Origin: Neobacillus cucumis
GTDB taxonomy: Bacteria > Bacillota > Bacilli > Bacillales_B > DSM-18226
DNA length: 64,000 bases
Assembly: GCF_016107705.1 (NCBI RefSeq)
Contig: NZ_JAEHGC010000007.1
Span: 124,001 to 188,000 of the forward strand
Direction of reading: 5' to 3'
Shown: positions 1 through 8,386 of the stretch, piece after piece
How the letters are laid out: each line of letters begins with the position of its first letter
How positions within the stretch are numbered: position 1 is the first letter of the stretch
The notes under the pieces: generated by a model
What the model saw: only the letters and a program-made list of their open reading frames with translations
Told to the model about the DNA's origin: nothing
Databases searched by the model: none
Translations under genes and position numbers: made by a program

Positions 1-937
1 TGATGACTGCAGGTATAACATTTTCAGCACCAATGGATTCTGCAATCGCCTTCGCCATAATTTTCTGCGCCTCAGGATTTACCACTGCAGCATAAACCTT
101 TTCTTTATGTTCAAATTCAATCTTCACCTCAAAAAGTGAGGCAACTTGCTGTAAAATATGGTCAACTTTTTGAACTAGCATATCCATCGTTTCATTTTTT
201 TGCGCCCGTAAATCTAAATGAAATTGGGCAGATCCTGGAATGACATTCGTGTTATCTCCCCCTGCACTGACTTGAGTCATTTTTACAGAGAAGGATTCAA
301 ATGGGTTCAAACGGATCCCTTTTAATTGCTCGACGATTGCGGAAACCACTTCTATGGCATTCACCCCTAAATCAGGGCGAGCACCATGCGCATCAAAGCC
401 AATAATTTTAGCGGAAACGGTTTCAGCGGCCCCGTGAATAATACCCGGTGATGCCGTCCCCATCGAAAGTTCCTGAATAGGCCGTAAATGAACACCATAC
501 AAAAAGTCAATATCATCGATTACTTGTTTTTCAATCATTTTTAAGGCGCCATCCCCCACTTCCTCTGCCGGTTGAAAAATTAATTTTAGCCGTCCCGGCA
601 GTTCTAATTGCATTTCTTTTAAAAGAAGCAGCGTACCTAACACCATCGTCATATGCGCATCATGGCCACAGGAGTGATTGGCTTGAAATCTCCCATTCAC
701 TTCCTGCCATAATGAATCCATATCCGCGCGAACCCCAACCGTTAGGGGACCATTTCCTAGTTCCCCTATTACTCCTGTATGGTCCGGAAACGTTCTAACC
801 TCCCACCCATTGCTCTTTAAAAAATTTGCTATGAAGCTCGTGGTGTTAACTTCTTTCCAGCTGACCTCCGGATTTTGATGTAAATGCTCAAATAGTTCAA
901 AAATGATTGGGCTCAATTTTTCTAATGTTTTTTTCAT
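1..937 (-). CDS. M20-family amidohydrolase, C-terminus cut by window edge
   Basis: About 312 residues are visible from the start; the 3' end lies outside the window. The translated start reads MKKTLEKLSPIIFELFEHLH. It is followed by the M20 landmarks GVRADMD, SCGHDAHM (metal-binding His/Asp region) and FQPAEEVGDGA (catalytic Glu-Glu). M20 enzymes of this AmhX/HipO type are cytoplasmic dizinc hydrolases that remove acyl groups from amino acids or dipeptides. The start is the ATG preceded by GAGGG eight bases upstream. It lies 13 bases after the epimerase gene on the same strand, so the two are probably co-transcribed and may act on the same peptide or N-acyl amino acid substrates. Substrate is inferred only. 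Confidence 0.88.
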   Translation of the reverse strand, partial: MKKTLEKLSPIIFELFEHLHQNPEVSWKEVNTTSFIANFLKSNGWEVRTFPDHTGVIGELGNGPLTVGVRADMDSLWQEVNGRFQANHSCGHDAHMTMVLGTLLLLKEMQLELPGRLKLIFQPAEEVGDGALKMIEKQVIDDIDFLYGVHLRPIQELSMGTASPGIIHGAAETVSAKIIGFDAHGARPDLGVNAIEVVSAIVEQLKGIRLNPFESFSVKMTQVSAGGDNTNVIPGSAQFHLDLRAQKNETMDMLVQKVDHILQQVASLFEVKIEFEHKEKVYAAVVNPEAQKIMAKAIAESIGAENVIPAVI

Positions 938-950
938 CTGTATTCCCTCA

Positions 951-2066
951 TTACTTGGATTGAACCGTTTCTTTTTTAATCGTTAATTCTTGAAGCGTTT
1001 CCTCATTCACTTCAACACCTAAACCAGGTTTTTCGCTTAGTACCACAAAAGGAATTTGATATTCAAGGTCACCAATATCTTTACTGAATAACAACGGCCC
1101 GGTTAATTCTGTGCTGGTGATATTTTTTCTGGCCATTGCAGTATGATATCCAGCAGCAGAGCCAATCGAGGATTCAACCATGGATCCGACTTGGCAGGAA
1201 AGACCTGCATATTCAGCTGTTTTAGCCATATGAATCGCAGGATAAATCCCCGCTGATTTCATTAATTTAATATTGATTTTGTCAGCGGCATTTTTCTTGA
1301 TAATTTCATTTAGGTCGGAACCGTCATGAACACTTTCATCCGCCATAATCGGAATCACCGTTTTCTTTCGAAGCTCTGCAAGTCCGTCAATATCTCCCAT
1401 CTTGATCGGTTGTTCCAGCCAGGAAATTCTGAGCGGTTCTAGTAATGGAAGTGCCTGGGCTGCAGTCGAATAATCCTTCCAGCCTTGGTTAACATCGACT
1501 CGAATCGGCACCCCATAGCCAACTGCCTCTCGAACGGCTTTTACTCGTTCTAAATCTTTAAAAAGATCAAATCCAACCTTTAGTTTCAAGGAACTGTATC
1601 CGAGAGCAAGCGCCTGTTTTGCCTTCTCAGCCATCACTTCCGGTTCTTCAATACTTAATACCTTTGCAAAGGTAAGTTCATTATGAAATTTTCCGCCAAT
1701 TAAATCGTAGACTGGCTTGTCCGCATATTTACCCATCAGGTCATAGCACGCGATATCAATCGCAGCCTTTGCTGCCGGGTTGCCATGAATTCGGCTATCC
1801 ATAATATGGTGAATTTTTTCAATTTCAAAAGGACTTTCACCCATGATAAAAGGCAGTAACTGATGTTTTAAAATTTCAATTCCGCTAAAAAATGATTCCC
1901 CTGTTACATGTTCATCCGGAACGCCTTCTCCAAATCCGACAAGACCATCTTCCGTTTCGAGTTTTACAATAATCGATGGCATATAATCATAGGTCTCGTA
2001 GGAAATAATAAATGGGGATTGTAATGGTAAATGGATTCCAATAATATCTGCTTTAATAATTTTCAT
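951..2066 (-). CDS. Dipeptide epimerase-type enzyme of the enolase superfamily (muconate-lactonizing subgroup)
   Basis: The 371-residue protein carries the complete subgroup signature: catalytic Lys pair KLK at 161-163, metal ligands D191 (RVDVNQGW), E218 (WLEQP) and D243 (MADES), and the second catalytic Lys at 267 (INIKLMK). In this family the two lysines abstract and return the alpha proton, as in L-Ala-D/L-Glu epimerase. N-succinylamino-acid racemase has the same fold and cannot be excluded. The gene has a strong AGAGGAGG site, its own promoter-like sequence, and is followed closely by an M20 amidohydrolase, which supports a role in peptide or N-acyl amino acid turnover. Exact substrate is not determinable from sequence. 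Confidence 0.85.
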   Translation of the reverse strand: MKIIKADIIGIHLPLQSPFIISYETYDYMPSIIVKLETEDGLVGFGEGVPDEHVTGESFFSGIEILKHQLLPFIMGESPFEIEKIHHIMDSRIHGNPAAKAAIDIACYDLMGKYADKPVYDLIGGKFHNELTFAKVLSIEEPEVMAEKAKQALALGYSSLKLKVGFDLFKDLERVKAVREAVGYGVPIRVDVNQGWKDYSTAAQALPLLEPLRISWLEQPIKMGDIDGLAELRKKTVIPIMADESVHDGSDLNEIIKKNAADKINIKLMKSAGIYPAIHMAKTAEYAGLSCQVGSMVESSIGSAAGYHTAMARKNITSTELTGPLLFSKDIGDLEYQIPFVVLSEKPGLGVEVNEETLQELTIKKETVQSK

Positions 2067-2092
2067 GGTGTTTTTTCCTCCTCTGTATTTTG

Positions 2093-2159
2093 CGACATCG
2101 TCGTTTTGATGTCGTTAATAGGTTATTTTTATAATATACTGTAAATTTTCAAAAAACAA
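2093..2159 (-). promoter_or_regulatory. Promoter and downstream dyad for the epimerase-amidohydrolase unit
   Basis: On the minus strand TTGTTT (2154-2159) and TATTAT (2131-2136) are separated by 17 bases, a plausible sigma-A promoter. Just downstream is a perfect 7-base inverted repeat, CGACATC and GATGTCG (2093-2099 and 2108-2114), with an 8-base spacer. Its position over or just past the start point suggests an operator. The regulator gene immediately upstream is the obvious candidate protein, by proximity only. Confidence 0.5.
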
Positions 2160-2164
2160 TCCTT

Positions 2165-3496
2165 TTATGAGAAATATTTTTTTAGCTTTTCCGAAATATT
2201 ATAAAGTGCCCGCGGGCGTCCTTGGTCATATGGCTGCTCTTCCCCCGTAATCGTAAGTAATTCTCTTTCAAGAAATCTTTTAATTAACCTCTCAGCCGAA
2301 CGCCTGCTTACCGCTAAGTAATCTGCCAATTCCTGTGCTGAGAATGAACGAAATTGATGAAGCCGAACGAAATCAAAAAAGCGGATTAGATTTTTCGCGG
2401 TCATTTTAAGTTGATCCGCTAAAGATTGGATATGTTGATTTTCATTTTTTAAGACATACTGTTTTTCATTTTCAAACAAAGGGCCAATCAGTTTTTTGTC
2501 TTCATCTAATATAAAAATAGTTGTTTTTTCTGTTACTTGTTTTTCGGTAAAATATAAGGCTTCTGTTGCATGGTTTTCGGCCTCATTCATCGTATAACCA
2601 TAACCGATTCCGATTTGTAAAGGCGAATTTATTTTTCCTTCAAGCTCAAGAATTTTTTGCAGATTTTGTTCTTTTAGAGCAACTTCCATTGAGCCGCGAT
2701 TCGTATAAATAAGAAACGGCTGATGTTGGTCCAGTGATACTCTTGCATTTAATTGCCTTGCCATTTGGTGTAAATGCTGCAGGATCTGCAGGCGAAAAAC
2801 TTGTTCTTCCTGTTGTACTGGATAATTTCCTATTTTTATCGAGATGACAGCGATCTGTGAGTCCTTTGTTTTCTTTAATCTGGTTAACGTCACTGCCCTT
2901 TCCAATCCTTCTTTCAGGGATTGCTTCGGCTGAACCATATAAATGGAAGGAATAGACAATTTCTGTAACTCTTCATATACGGCATGAATACTTGTTAAAG
3001 CAAATTGTGTTTTTTTCTCTTTATATAAATCTGCATGGAAGTGAACGAATTGAGTAATATCGAAGGCTGCCTTCTTTTCTTCTACTTGATAAACCCATGG
3101 GTAGTCTTTCACAAATAAAGTTGGATCCGTTATATGGATTTCTTTTAAGACATTCTCTAAAAATTCCTGCTTGGGCAAATCAATCGAAATCTTTTCCAAC
3201 GGGATTTTTTCATGAAAGTAAATTGAAAACAATGAAAGCGAAACAACGAATTCATTAAATGGAACATAGGTAGCCATCAATTGGTTTTCATTTGTTTTTT
3301 TCTGCCCGAAATAATAAGCAATTGCCCCCGAGAAAAGTAAAAAATCAACCTCTTTCCCAGCCTGATCTATCAAATGGTCAATTTCCCAGGGCGAATCATA
3401 TATATAGTTGATAAACGAGATTTCCGGAAATAAATGATAATATGGAGAAATAGCATCAATATAAAGGTTTGAACCTAACACACCTATCGCGACCAT
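2165..3496 (-). CDS. Probable transcriptional regulator with degenerate GGDEF-like middle domain and C-terminal winged helix
   Basis: The 443-residue protein has three recognisable parts. Residues to about 200 resemble a sensory alpha/beta domain. Residues about 215-330 have the look of the degenerate nucleotidyl-cyclase-like domain found in CdaR/PucR-type regulators (IGIGYGYTMNEAENHATEAL). The last ~70 residues form a helix-turn-helix (AQELADYLAVSRRSAERLI). The start is the ATG preceded by GGGAG with 8-base spacing, five codons inside a longer open frame that begins with GTG. It lies directly upstream of, and on the same strand as, the epimerase unit, whose promoter has a dyad. The function as its regulator is inferred. 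No close named homologue is recognised. Confidence 0.65.
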   Translation of the reverse strand: MVAIGVLGSNLYIDAISPYYHLFPEISFINYIYDSPWEIDHLIDQAGKEVDFLLFSGAIAYYFGQKKTNENQLMATYVPFNEFVVSLSLFSIYFHEKIPLEKISIDLPKQEFLENVLKEIHITDPTLFVKDYPWVYQVEEKKAAFDITQFVHFHADLYKEKKTQFALTSIHAVYEELQKLSIPSIYMVQPKQSLKEGLERAVTLTRLKKTKDSQIAVISIKIGNYPVQQEEQVFRLQILQHLHQMARQLNARVSLDQHQPFLIYTNRGSMEVALKEQNLQKILELEGKINSPLQIGIGYGYTMNEAENHATEALYFTEKQVTEKTTIFILDEDKKLIGPLFENEKQYVLKNENQHIQSLADQLKMTAKNLIRFFDFVRLHQFRSFSAQELADYLAVSRRSAERLIKRFLERELLTITGEEQPYDQGRPRALYNISEKLKKYFS

Positions 3497-3598
3497 TTTG
3501 ACAACTCCCACAGTAATTTTAAATAAGTTATACCAATTTCTAGTATACCATGGTTTTGTATATCTTTGGGTCGTTCTTTCCCCGCCCTAAATACAAAA

Positions 3599-3623
3599 TG
3601 GACTTGCCATCTAGGCAAGCCCG
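3599..3623 (-). terminator. Intrinsic terminator downstream of desR
   Basis: On the minus strand GGGCTTGCC and GGCAAGTCC pair around a 5-base loop with one mismatch, followed by ATTTTG. It lies about 25 bases after the remnant desR frame and would end the des-desR transcript. Confidence 0.6.
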
Positions 3624-3646
3624 AATATCTTTCAAATAGCCATTTC

Positions 3647-4159
3647 TCAACCAGTCGGTAACTTTATTTTTTCCATAATAGTTGAAATGTAATTTCTAAC
3701 CGTTCCAATCGTATCCCTTCTTTGGCTAGAGGGTTGATTGGCGGATAAAGGTTCAAATACACGATCATCATCTTCTATTAACTCTGGGGAATAACTCCGC
3801 TCTCCAGCCATAATGCGGCGGATCGAGCAAGCTAACTCTTCGCTCGGGCTGTCCTTTAATAAATAACCTCTAACATCCGCTTTCAAGGCCCGCTCAAAAT
3901 ATCCAGTCCTCGCAAAGGTTGTAAAAATAATCACTTTACAACCAGTTGACCTTAAAGCTTCAGCTGCCTCAAGTCCGCTCTTTTTAGGCATCTCGATATC
4001 CATCAAGCAAATATCCGGTTGTAGTTGTTTTACAAGTGCAAGGGCCTCTTCCCCATTGCAGGCTTGCCCAACCACTTCCATATCCTCTTCCAAATTAAGC
4101 AGGGAACCAATTGCCCCTAACAGCATTTCTTGATCCTCGGCAATGACAATTCGAATCAT
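3647..4159 (-). pseudogene. desR: Decayed DesR-type response regulator with a broken DNA-binding domain
   Basis: The first ~125 residues are a well-preserved receiver domain, with acidic pocket AEDQ, phospho-acceptor D54 (CLMDIEMP), TTFAR and LLKDSPSEEL. This closely follows Bacillus subtilis DesR as I remember it. After about residue 135 the LuxR-type helix-turn-helix is wrecked. The expected region from LTDREKEVLELVADG to the recognition helix is replaced by a short unrelated stretch (SANQPSSQRRD). Only TVRNYISTIMEKIK survives, and the frame stops early at 170 residues against about 199 in the family. The pattern fits a deletion with frameshift. A further stop-laden stretch follows, with WLRNGYL-like residues in another frame. 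DNA binding is very unlikely. No desK gene is present next to it. Confidence 0.8.
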
Positions 4160-4193
4160 CTAGGTTCTCTCCTTATCTGGCGTGTCTAATAAG

Positions 4194-4222
4194 GAGACTC
4201 CCCTTATATGAAGGAGAGTCTC
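4194..4222 (-). terminator. Hairpin between des and the desR remnant
   Basis: GAGACTCCCCTT pairs with AAGGAGAGTCTC around a 5-base loop, with one mismatch in 12 pairs. No uridine run follows on the minus strand, so it could stabilise the des 3' end or attenuate readthrough rather than be an efficient terminator. Confidence 0.5.
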
Positions 4223-4229
4223 TGAAAAA

Positions 4230-5261
4230 TTAATGTTCAGGTTTTACTTGAACTGTAATATTGCGTTTTGCTATATATTTAATCTCCCGAAAGCTTACAA
4301 AATTCTTGCTTTCCTCATCCCATAGGCGGAACTTTAGTGAGCGCAAACTTGTAGCAAGGGTAATGGTTGGTACGTTTTGTAATGGAAGCGTCTGATTATG
4401 TGCTTCTTCAAGTTTATAGTTTGGAACCCTTGGACTTAGATGGTGAACATGGTGATAACCAATATTACCCGTAAGAAATTGGATAATCTTCGGAAGCTTA
4501 TAATAAGAACTTCCTTCAACCGCTGCCTTTACATATTCCCAATCTTTATCTTCTTCAAAATAAGAATCTTCAAATGTGTGTTGTACATAAAACAACCAAA
4601 TACCAACGGCACCAGATAGTAAGAAAATAGAACCTTCTACCAATAAAAACGACTGCCAGCCGATTGCCCAAATAAGCAATCCCATTATAGCAACGATTAA
4701 AACATTCGTTAAATAAGTGTTCAAGCGTTCTTTCTTTTTGGCACCTTTACGGTTAAATCTATTTTTAAGGAGAAAAACATAAATCGGTCCTAATCCAAAC
4801 ATAACAAATGGATTACGATAAAAACGATAGGCTAAACGCAGTCTAAGTGGTGCAGCTAGATATTCCTCCACTGTAAGTGTCCATATATCTCCTGTACCGC
4901 GCTTATCCAAGTTACCGCTTGTCGCATGATGAACAGAATGCTCATGTCCCCATTGATCAAACGGGAATAGAGTTAATACTCCCATTGAGGTTCCAATGAT
5001 CCGGTTGACACTGCGGTTTTTAAAAAAGGAATGATGGGTACAATCATGAAAAATAATGAAAATTCGTGTCAAAAAGCCTGAGGCTAACACAATAGGAACC
5101 AATGCTAACCAATAAGAAACGGAAAGGCTTATATAGGCAAGGTACCATAACAGAATAAATGGTACGACTGTGTTGATGAGCTGCCAGACACTTTCTTTTG
5201 TCGTTGATTTTTCAAAGGGGGCAACTTGTTTTTTTAAATTTTTCGTGTTTTCTAGGGTCAT
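4230..5261 (-). CDS. des: Membrane acyl-lipid fatty acid desaturase Des
   Basis: The 343-residue integral membrane protein has the three histidine boxes of acyl-lipid desaturases: HDCTHH at 72-77, HEHSVHH at 106-112, and HHVHH near residue 270. These bind the di-iron centre. Hydrophobic segments lie around residues 28-65 and 185-225. In Bacillus subtilis Des introduces a delta-5 double bond into phospholipid acyl chains on cold shock under DesK-DesR control. The ATG is preceded by GAAGGGAATTAC. The gene itself looks intact, yet the downstream desR is broken and desK is absent. Upstream there is a DesR-like operator and a weak -35, so expression may now be low or controlled from elsewhere. Confidence 0.92.
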   Translation of the reverse strand: MTLENTKNLKKQVAPFEKSTTKESVWQLINTVVPFILLWYLAYISLSVSYWLALVPIVLASGFLTRIFIIFHDCTHHSFFKNRSVNRIIGTSMGVLTLFPFDQWGHEHSVHHATSGNLDKRGTGDIWTLTVEEYLAAPLRLRLAYRFYRNPFVMFGLGPIYVFLLKNRFNRKGAKKKERLNTYLTNVLIVAIMGLLIWAIGWQSFLLVEGSIFLLSGAVGIWLFYVQHTFEDSYFEEDKDWEYVKAAVEGSSYYKLPKIIQFLTGNIGYHHVHHLSPRVPNYKLEEAHNQTLPLQNVPTITLATSLRSLKFRLWDEESKNFVSFREIKYIAKRNITVQVKPEH

Positions 5262-5341
5262 TTTTGTAATTCCCTTCTTGTTCTGTCGTTATTTAAAGTA
5301 TATAGGAAGAAAATTGGACTTGTTAGTAGCAGGTGTCATGT
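5259..5341. repeat. Direct repeat copy 1 (des leader and core promoter)
   Basis: This ~83-base segment, from the des start codon through the first TGTCAT half-site, recurs about 220 bases away (5480-5568) in the same orientation. Shared blocks include TTTTGTAATTCCCTTCTTG, GTATATAGGAAGAAAATT and GCAGGTGTCATGT. It is the functional copy, as it abuts des. Confidence 0.75.
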
Positions 5342-5362
5342 ACACGATATGACAAATGTCAT
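5297..5362 (-). promoter_or_regulatory. des promoter with DesR-type operator
   Basis: On the minus strand the -10 is TATACT (5297-5302) and, 17 bases away, the -35 is a poor TAACAA (5320-5325), typical of an activator-dependent promoter. Immediately upstream are three alternating half-sites, TGTCAT (5334-5339), ATGACA (5349-5354) and TGTCAT (5357-5362). The outer pair forms the dyad ATGACAAATGTCAT. This geometry matches the location of DesR sites upstream of the -35 in Bacillus subtilis des. Identity as a DesR site is inferred from context and symmetry. Confidence 0.6.
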
Positions 5363-5399
5363 ATACAAGCTGACTTTTTATATACCTGCCAATCTTAGT

Positions 5400-5482
5400 T
5401 CGCGATAATTTCCGTGTTTATTTTTTTCAACAAAATTACTTCTTATGAGTTACAATACGAGAAAAGAATGAAATTACTGCAT
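5400..5482. repeat. AT-rich leader element copy A
   Basis: This stretch shares TTTTTTCAACAAAA, ATGAGTTA and a block ending ...GCAT with 7205-7274. It carries TACAAT at the place where the other copy has TAAAAT, and both could serve as -10 boxes on the plus strand. It lies between the two des-leader copies and has no gene immediately after it. Confidence 0.55.
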
Positions 5483-5568
5483 TTTGTAATTCCCTTCTTG
5501 TTTTGGGTATATAAGGTATATAGGAAGAAAATTAGACTGGTTAGTCGCAGGAGTTGCAGGTGTCATGT
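5480..5568. repeat. Direct repeat copy 2 (orphan des-like leader)
   Basis: It repeats the des leader but has no desaturase frame beside it, and has lost two of the three DesR half-sites, keeping only TGTCATGT. Relative to copy 1 it differs by several substitutions and small indels. It looks like the remnant of a duplicated or deleted desaturase locus. The rest of the 5262-5705 gap holds only these repeats and the AT-rich lead-in to the helicase gene. Confidence 0.7.
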
Positions 5569-5705
5569 TAAAGTAGATTATTTTAAAATAATGGGTAATT
5601 TGAATGGGTTTCAAGTATAATGAAACATATTCGATTTGCATATGAAATTTCTTTAATAGAAATCCTAAATAACGATCGGATAATATAAAAAAACGAGGTT
5701 ACCAC

Positions 5706-7151
5706 ATGTGTGATAGAAATTTTGACGATTTCCAGTTAAGCAAAGAAATAACACGAGCACTTGCTATTTTAAAATATGATACTCCTACAGAGGTTCAGAG
5801 TAAAGTTATCCCATTAGCTATGAAAAATCAGGACCTGGTAGTAAAATCCCAAACCGGGAGCGGAAAGACTGCATCCTTTGCAATCCCTCTTTGCGAGAGA
5901 ATAGAATGGGAAGAAAAAAAGCCACAAGCATTAATTCTGACACCAACTAGAGAGCTTGCGGTTCAAGTTCGAGAAGATGTTACGAATATTGGAAGATTTA
6001 AACGGATAAAAGCCTTAGCCGTTTATGGAAAAGAACCTTTTACAAAGCAAAAAGAAGAATTACATCAAAAAACGCATGTCGTCGTCGGGACACCTGGACG
6101 TGTCATGGACCATATTGAAAGAGGTACATTAGCTTTAGAAAAAATAAAATATCTAATCATCGATGAAACGGATGAAATGCTAAATATGGGGTTCATTGAC
6201 GAGGTAGAAGACATCATAAATGAACTTCCTTCAAACAGGGTAACCATGGTATTTTCTGCTACATTGCCTAAAGATGTTGAAAATCTCTGCTATAGATATA
6301 TGAAGGATCCCGTGAATATCGAGATTGCAGCTTCAGGAATTACCACTGATACAATAGAGCACCGGTTAATCGAGGTAAAGGAAGGCGACAAAATTTCCCT
6401 TCTAAAAGACGTTACAGTTCTTGAGAATCCAGATAGCTGTCTTATTTTTTGCAGAACAAAAGAGCACGTTGATAACGTTTATACTGAATTGGACGAGGCC
6501 AATTATTCTTGTGAAAGACTTCATGGAGGATTAGAACAACAGGATCGATTTGCAGTTATGGACGGTTTTAAAATGGGGAATTTCCGTTATCTAATAGCTA
6601 CAGATGTGGCAGCACGAGGAATTGATATTGATAATGTGACACTTGTCATTAACTATGATGTTCCCATGGAAAAAGAGAGCTATGTACACCGAACAGGACG
6701 AACCGGCCGTGCCGGCAATAAGGGAAAAGCCATTACTTTTGCTACCCCTTTCGAGGGAAAATTCGTTAAGGCAATTGAAAAATACATTGGCTTTGAGATT
6801 CCAACAATGGAAGCCCCGTCATCACAGGAGGTTGAAGCCGGAAAAGCTGCTTTTGATGAAAAAATTTGCGGTCGCCGTGTCGTAAGAAATAACAAAACAG
6901 CCCGAATCAACCAAGGCATTATGAAACTCCATTTTAGCGGAGGAAAAAAGAAAAAGCTTCGCGCTGTTGATTTTGTTGGGACGATTGCAAAAATTCCCGG
7001 GGTAACAGCAGAAGATATCGGCATTATTACGATTCAGGATCATTTGTCTTATGTTGATATTCTTAACGGAAAGGGCTCGCTCGTGCTTCAAGCCATGGAG
7101 AATACAACGATTAAAGGAAAAACGCTGAAAGTGAGCAAGGCACTTAAATAA
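5706..7151 (+). CDS. dbpA: DEAD-box RNA helicase DbpA/YxiN
   Basis: The 481-residue protein has the two RecA-like helicase domains: Q motif near residue 25, Walker A QTGSGKT at about 52-58, PTRELA, GTPGR, SAT, then ARGID and [12 protein letters not shown]-terminal RNA-binding domain of about 75 residues ([22 protein letters not shown]) is typical of YxiN/DbpA and in that family recognises hairpin 92 of 23S rRNA during 50S assembly. Motif II reads DETD rather than DEAD; the catalytic acidic residues are kept. GAGG lies 8 bases before the ATG. It is monocistronic and transcribed away from des. Confidence 0.93.
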   Translation: MCDRNFDDFQLSKEITRALAILKYDTPTEVQSKVIPLAMKNQDLVVKSQTGSGKTASFAIPLCERIEWEEKKPQALILTPTRELAVQVREDVTNIGRFKRIKALAVYGKEPFTKQKEELHQKTHVVVGTPGRVMDHIERGTLALEKIKYLIIDETDEMLNMGFIDEVEDIINELPSNRVTMVFSATLPKDVENLCYRYMKDPVNIEIAASGITTDTIEHRLIEVKEGDKISLLKDVTVLENPDSCLIFCRTKEHVDNVYTELDEANYSCERLHGGLEQQDRFAVMDGFKMGNFRYLIATDVAARGIDIDNVTLVINYDVPMEKESYVHRTGRTGRAGNKGKAITFATPFEGKFVKAIEKYIGFEIPTMEAPSSQEVEAGKAAFDEKICGRRVVRNNKTARINQGIMKLHFSGGKKKKLRAVDFVGTIAKIPGVTAEDIGIITIQDHLSYVDILNGKGSLVLQAMENTTIKGKTLKVSKALK

Positions 7152-7204
7152 TAGAATTTGGAAGATTACGACGGTCGGTGCTTAGTTTCTTCATGTAAGA
7201 TTTA

Positions 7205-7274
7205 TCGCAATAATTTTTCAACAAAACAACTTCAGATGAGTTAAAATTAGAAAAAAAGAGTGCAATTAACGCAT
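7205..7274. repeat. AT-rich leader element copy B, upstream of the CWC gene
   Basis: It matches 5400-5482 over about 60 bases with roughly 75-80% identity by eye, including TTTTTCAACAAAA, ATGAGTTA and the trailing GCAT. TAAAAT at about 7241 is a candidate -10 for the small cysteine-rich protein gene that starts at 7305. Confidence 0.5.
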
Positions 7275-7304
7275 GTTGCACCAAGGGTTGAGGAGGAGTT
7301 GTAA

Positions 7305-7502
7305 ATGTCTAATAAATATTGTCCTATATGTGGAGAAGAAAATAAGTGTATGTCTGGGTCCGGGGAGCATGGTAACTGCTGGTGTGACTTAGAGGTATTT
7401 CCAAATGAAATTTTAGAGTTGGTTCCTGCAGAAAGTTTAAGAAAACATTGTATCTGCAAAAATTGTTTAGATAAGTATAAGGAAGATCATAAAATAAGCT
7501 AA
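7305..7502 (+). CDS. Small cysteine-rich CWC-family protein
   Basis: The 65-residue product reads YCPICGEENKC at its start, then NCWCDLEV, and ends with HCICKNCLDKY. Eight or so cysteines are arranged as in the cysteine-rich CWC family, whose name comes from the central Cys-Trp-Cys. A structural metal (zinc) is likely; the cellular role is unknown to me. The ATG is preceded by GAGGAGG with good spacing. A terminator follows directly, so it is a single-gene unit. Confidence 0.8.
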   Translation: MSNKYCPICGEENKCMSGSGEHGNCWCDLEVFPNEILELVPAESLRKHCICKNCLDKYKEDHKIS

Positions 7503-7529
7503 AAAACGCGAGGGCACTCCTTGCGTTTT
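7503..7529 (+). terminator. Intrinsic terminator after the CWC gene
   Basis: AAAACGC pairs with GCGTTTT, with a few inner pairs (AGG with CCT), followed by a short T-rich stretch. It lies just past the stop codon, between two convergent genes, and could work in either direction. Confidence 0.65.
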
Positions 7530-7581
7530 CTCATGTTATCATTAATTTATAAATTACAAATACCTTTCTTGAATCCCCCAT

Positions 7582-8190
7582 TTACTTTCTATTGATTGCT
7601 TCAGCAAAAATAAATAAATCACGATAATATTTTTTGACCTCGGTTACATCAAATCCATTGGCGATTAATAACTCCAAAGTGTCCCTATTTAAACAGCATC
7701 CATCACAAATTTTTTTCCAAACAGGAGTTAAGCCCTCCTGAAGCGCCGCAAGAACACGATTTTCCATTTTCACATGTTCAAATAAAAGGATTTTCCCATC
7801 CGGCTTTGATACCCGTTTCATTTCTAGCATGGCTTTTTCCGCGTTGGGAATCGTGCAAAATACAAGAGTGGCTACAACTGTATCAAAGGTATGATCTGCA
7901 AATGGTAATTCTTCAGCACTTGCCTGGACCAGTTCAATCGGGACAACCGATTGTTTTTTCTTTTCTAAGGATTGCTCAATCATATATGGACTCGGTTCAA
8001 TGGCAGTTACCTTTTCAGCTTCCGTATATAAAGGAAAATTAATTCCTGTCCCTGAACCTAATTCAAGAACACTCCCCCCTGCCTTTGAGAGAAGTTCCTT
8101 TCGAATCCCATTAAATTTTTTATTTTCTAACGGACTCATAAAAAAATCGTACCATTTTGCAAAAGATCGACTCAAAATACTCCACTCCAA
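7582..8190 (-). CDS. Class I SAM-dependent methyltransferase (Methyltransf_11 type)
   Basis: The 202-residue protein has the SAM-binding motif I VLELGSGTGINFPLY, the acidic end of strand 2 (VTAIEPSP), motif DTVVATLVFCTIPN and a CCLNRDTLELL region near the C terminus. This belongs to the broad UbiE/phosphatidylethanolamine N-methyltransferase-like group. Substrate cannot be read from sequence. The gene is monocistronic, convergent with the CWC gene, and lies back to back with the SMR pair. Confidence 0.8.
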   Translation of the reverse strand: MEWSILSRSFAKWYDFFMSPLENKKFNGIRKELLSKAGGSVLELGSGTGINFPLYTEAEKVTAIEPSPYMIEQSLEKKKQSVVPIELVQASAEELPFADHTFDTVVATLVFCTIPNAEKAMLEMKRVSKPDGKILLFEHVKMENRVLAALQEGLTPVWKKICDGCCLNRDTLELLIANGFDVTEVKKYYRDLFIFAEAINRK

Positions 8191-8289
8191 ACAGAAAATC
8201 TCAAAATTCTTCCCTTACATTATATATAAAAGAATAAAATTCTTCATGGTTTCTCTTCGCATTTGACAAAAAACCGCAAAAACCGGGTG

Positions 8290-8321
8290 GTGACATGCAC
8301 CTCAAAGTGGTATCCTATTTT
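8290..8321 (+). promoter_or_regulatory. Candidate promoter with long spacer and central dyad for the SMR pair
   Basis: GTGACA (8290-8295) and TATTTT (8316-8321) are 20 bases apart. Inside the spacer is the imperfect dyad ACCTC-AAA-GTGGT (8299-8311). A 19-20 base spacer with a central dyad is characteristic of promoters controlled by MerR-family activators, which often control multidrug exporters. No merR gene is in the window. Inferred. Confidence 0.4.
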
Positions 8322-8386
8322 AATGTGTGCAGTAAATATCGGGCATTATAAAATAGAATACAGGCATTATGCTAGAGGTGAGTGGT

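Noticed and set aside
5414..5620. Plus-strand 68-codon frame in the des-dbpA gap
   Set aside because: It covers the repeat elements, has no ribosome site and no protein-like composition.
8191..8386. Guanidine (ykkC) riboswitch upstream of the SMR pair
   Set aside because: None of the conserved ykkC-I, -II or -III sequence blocks could be found by eye.
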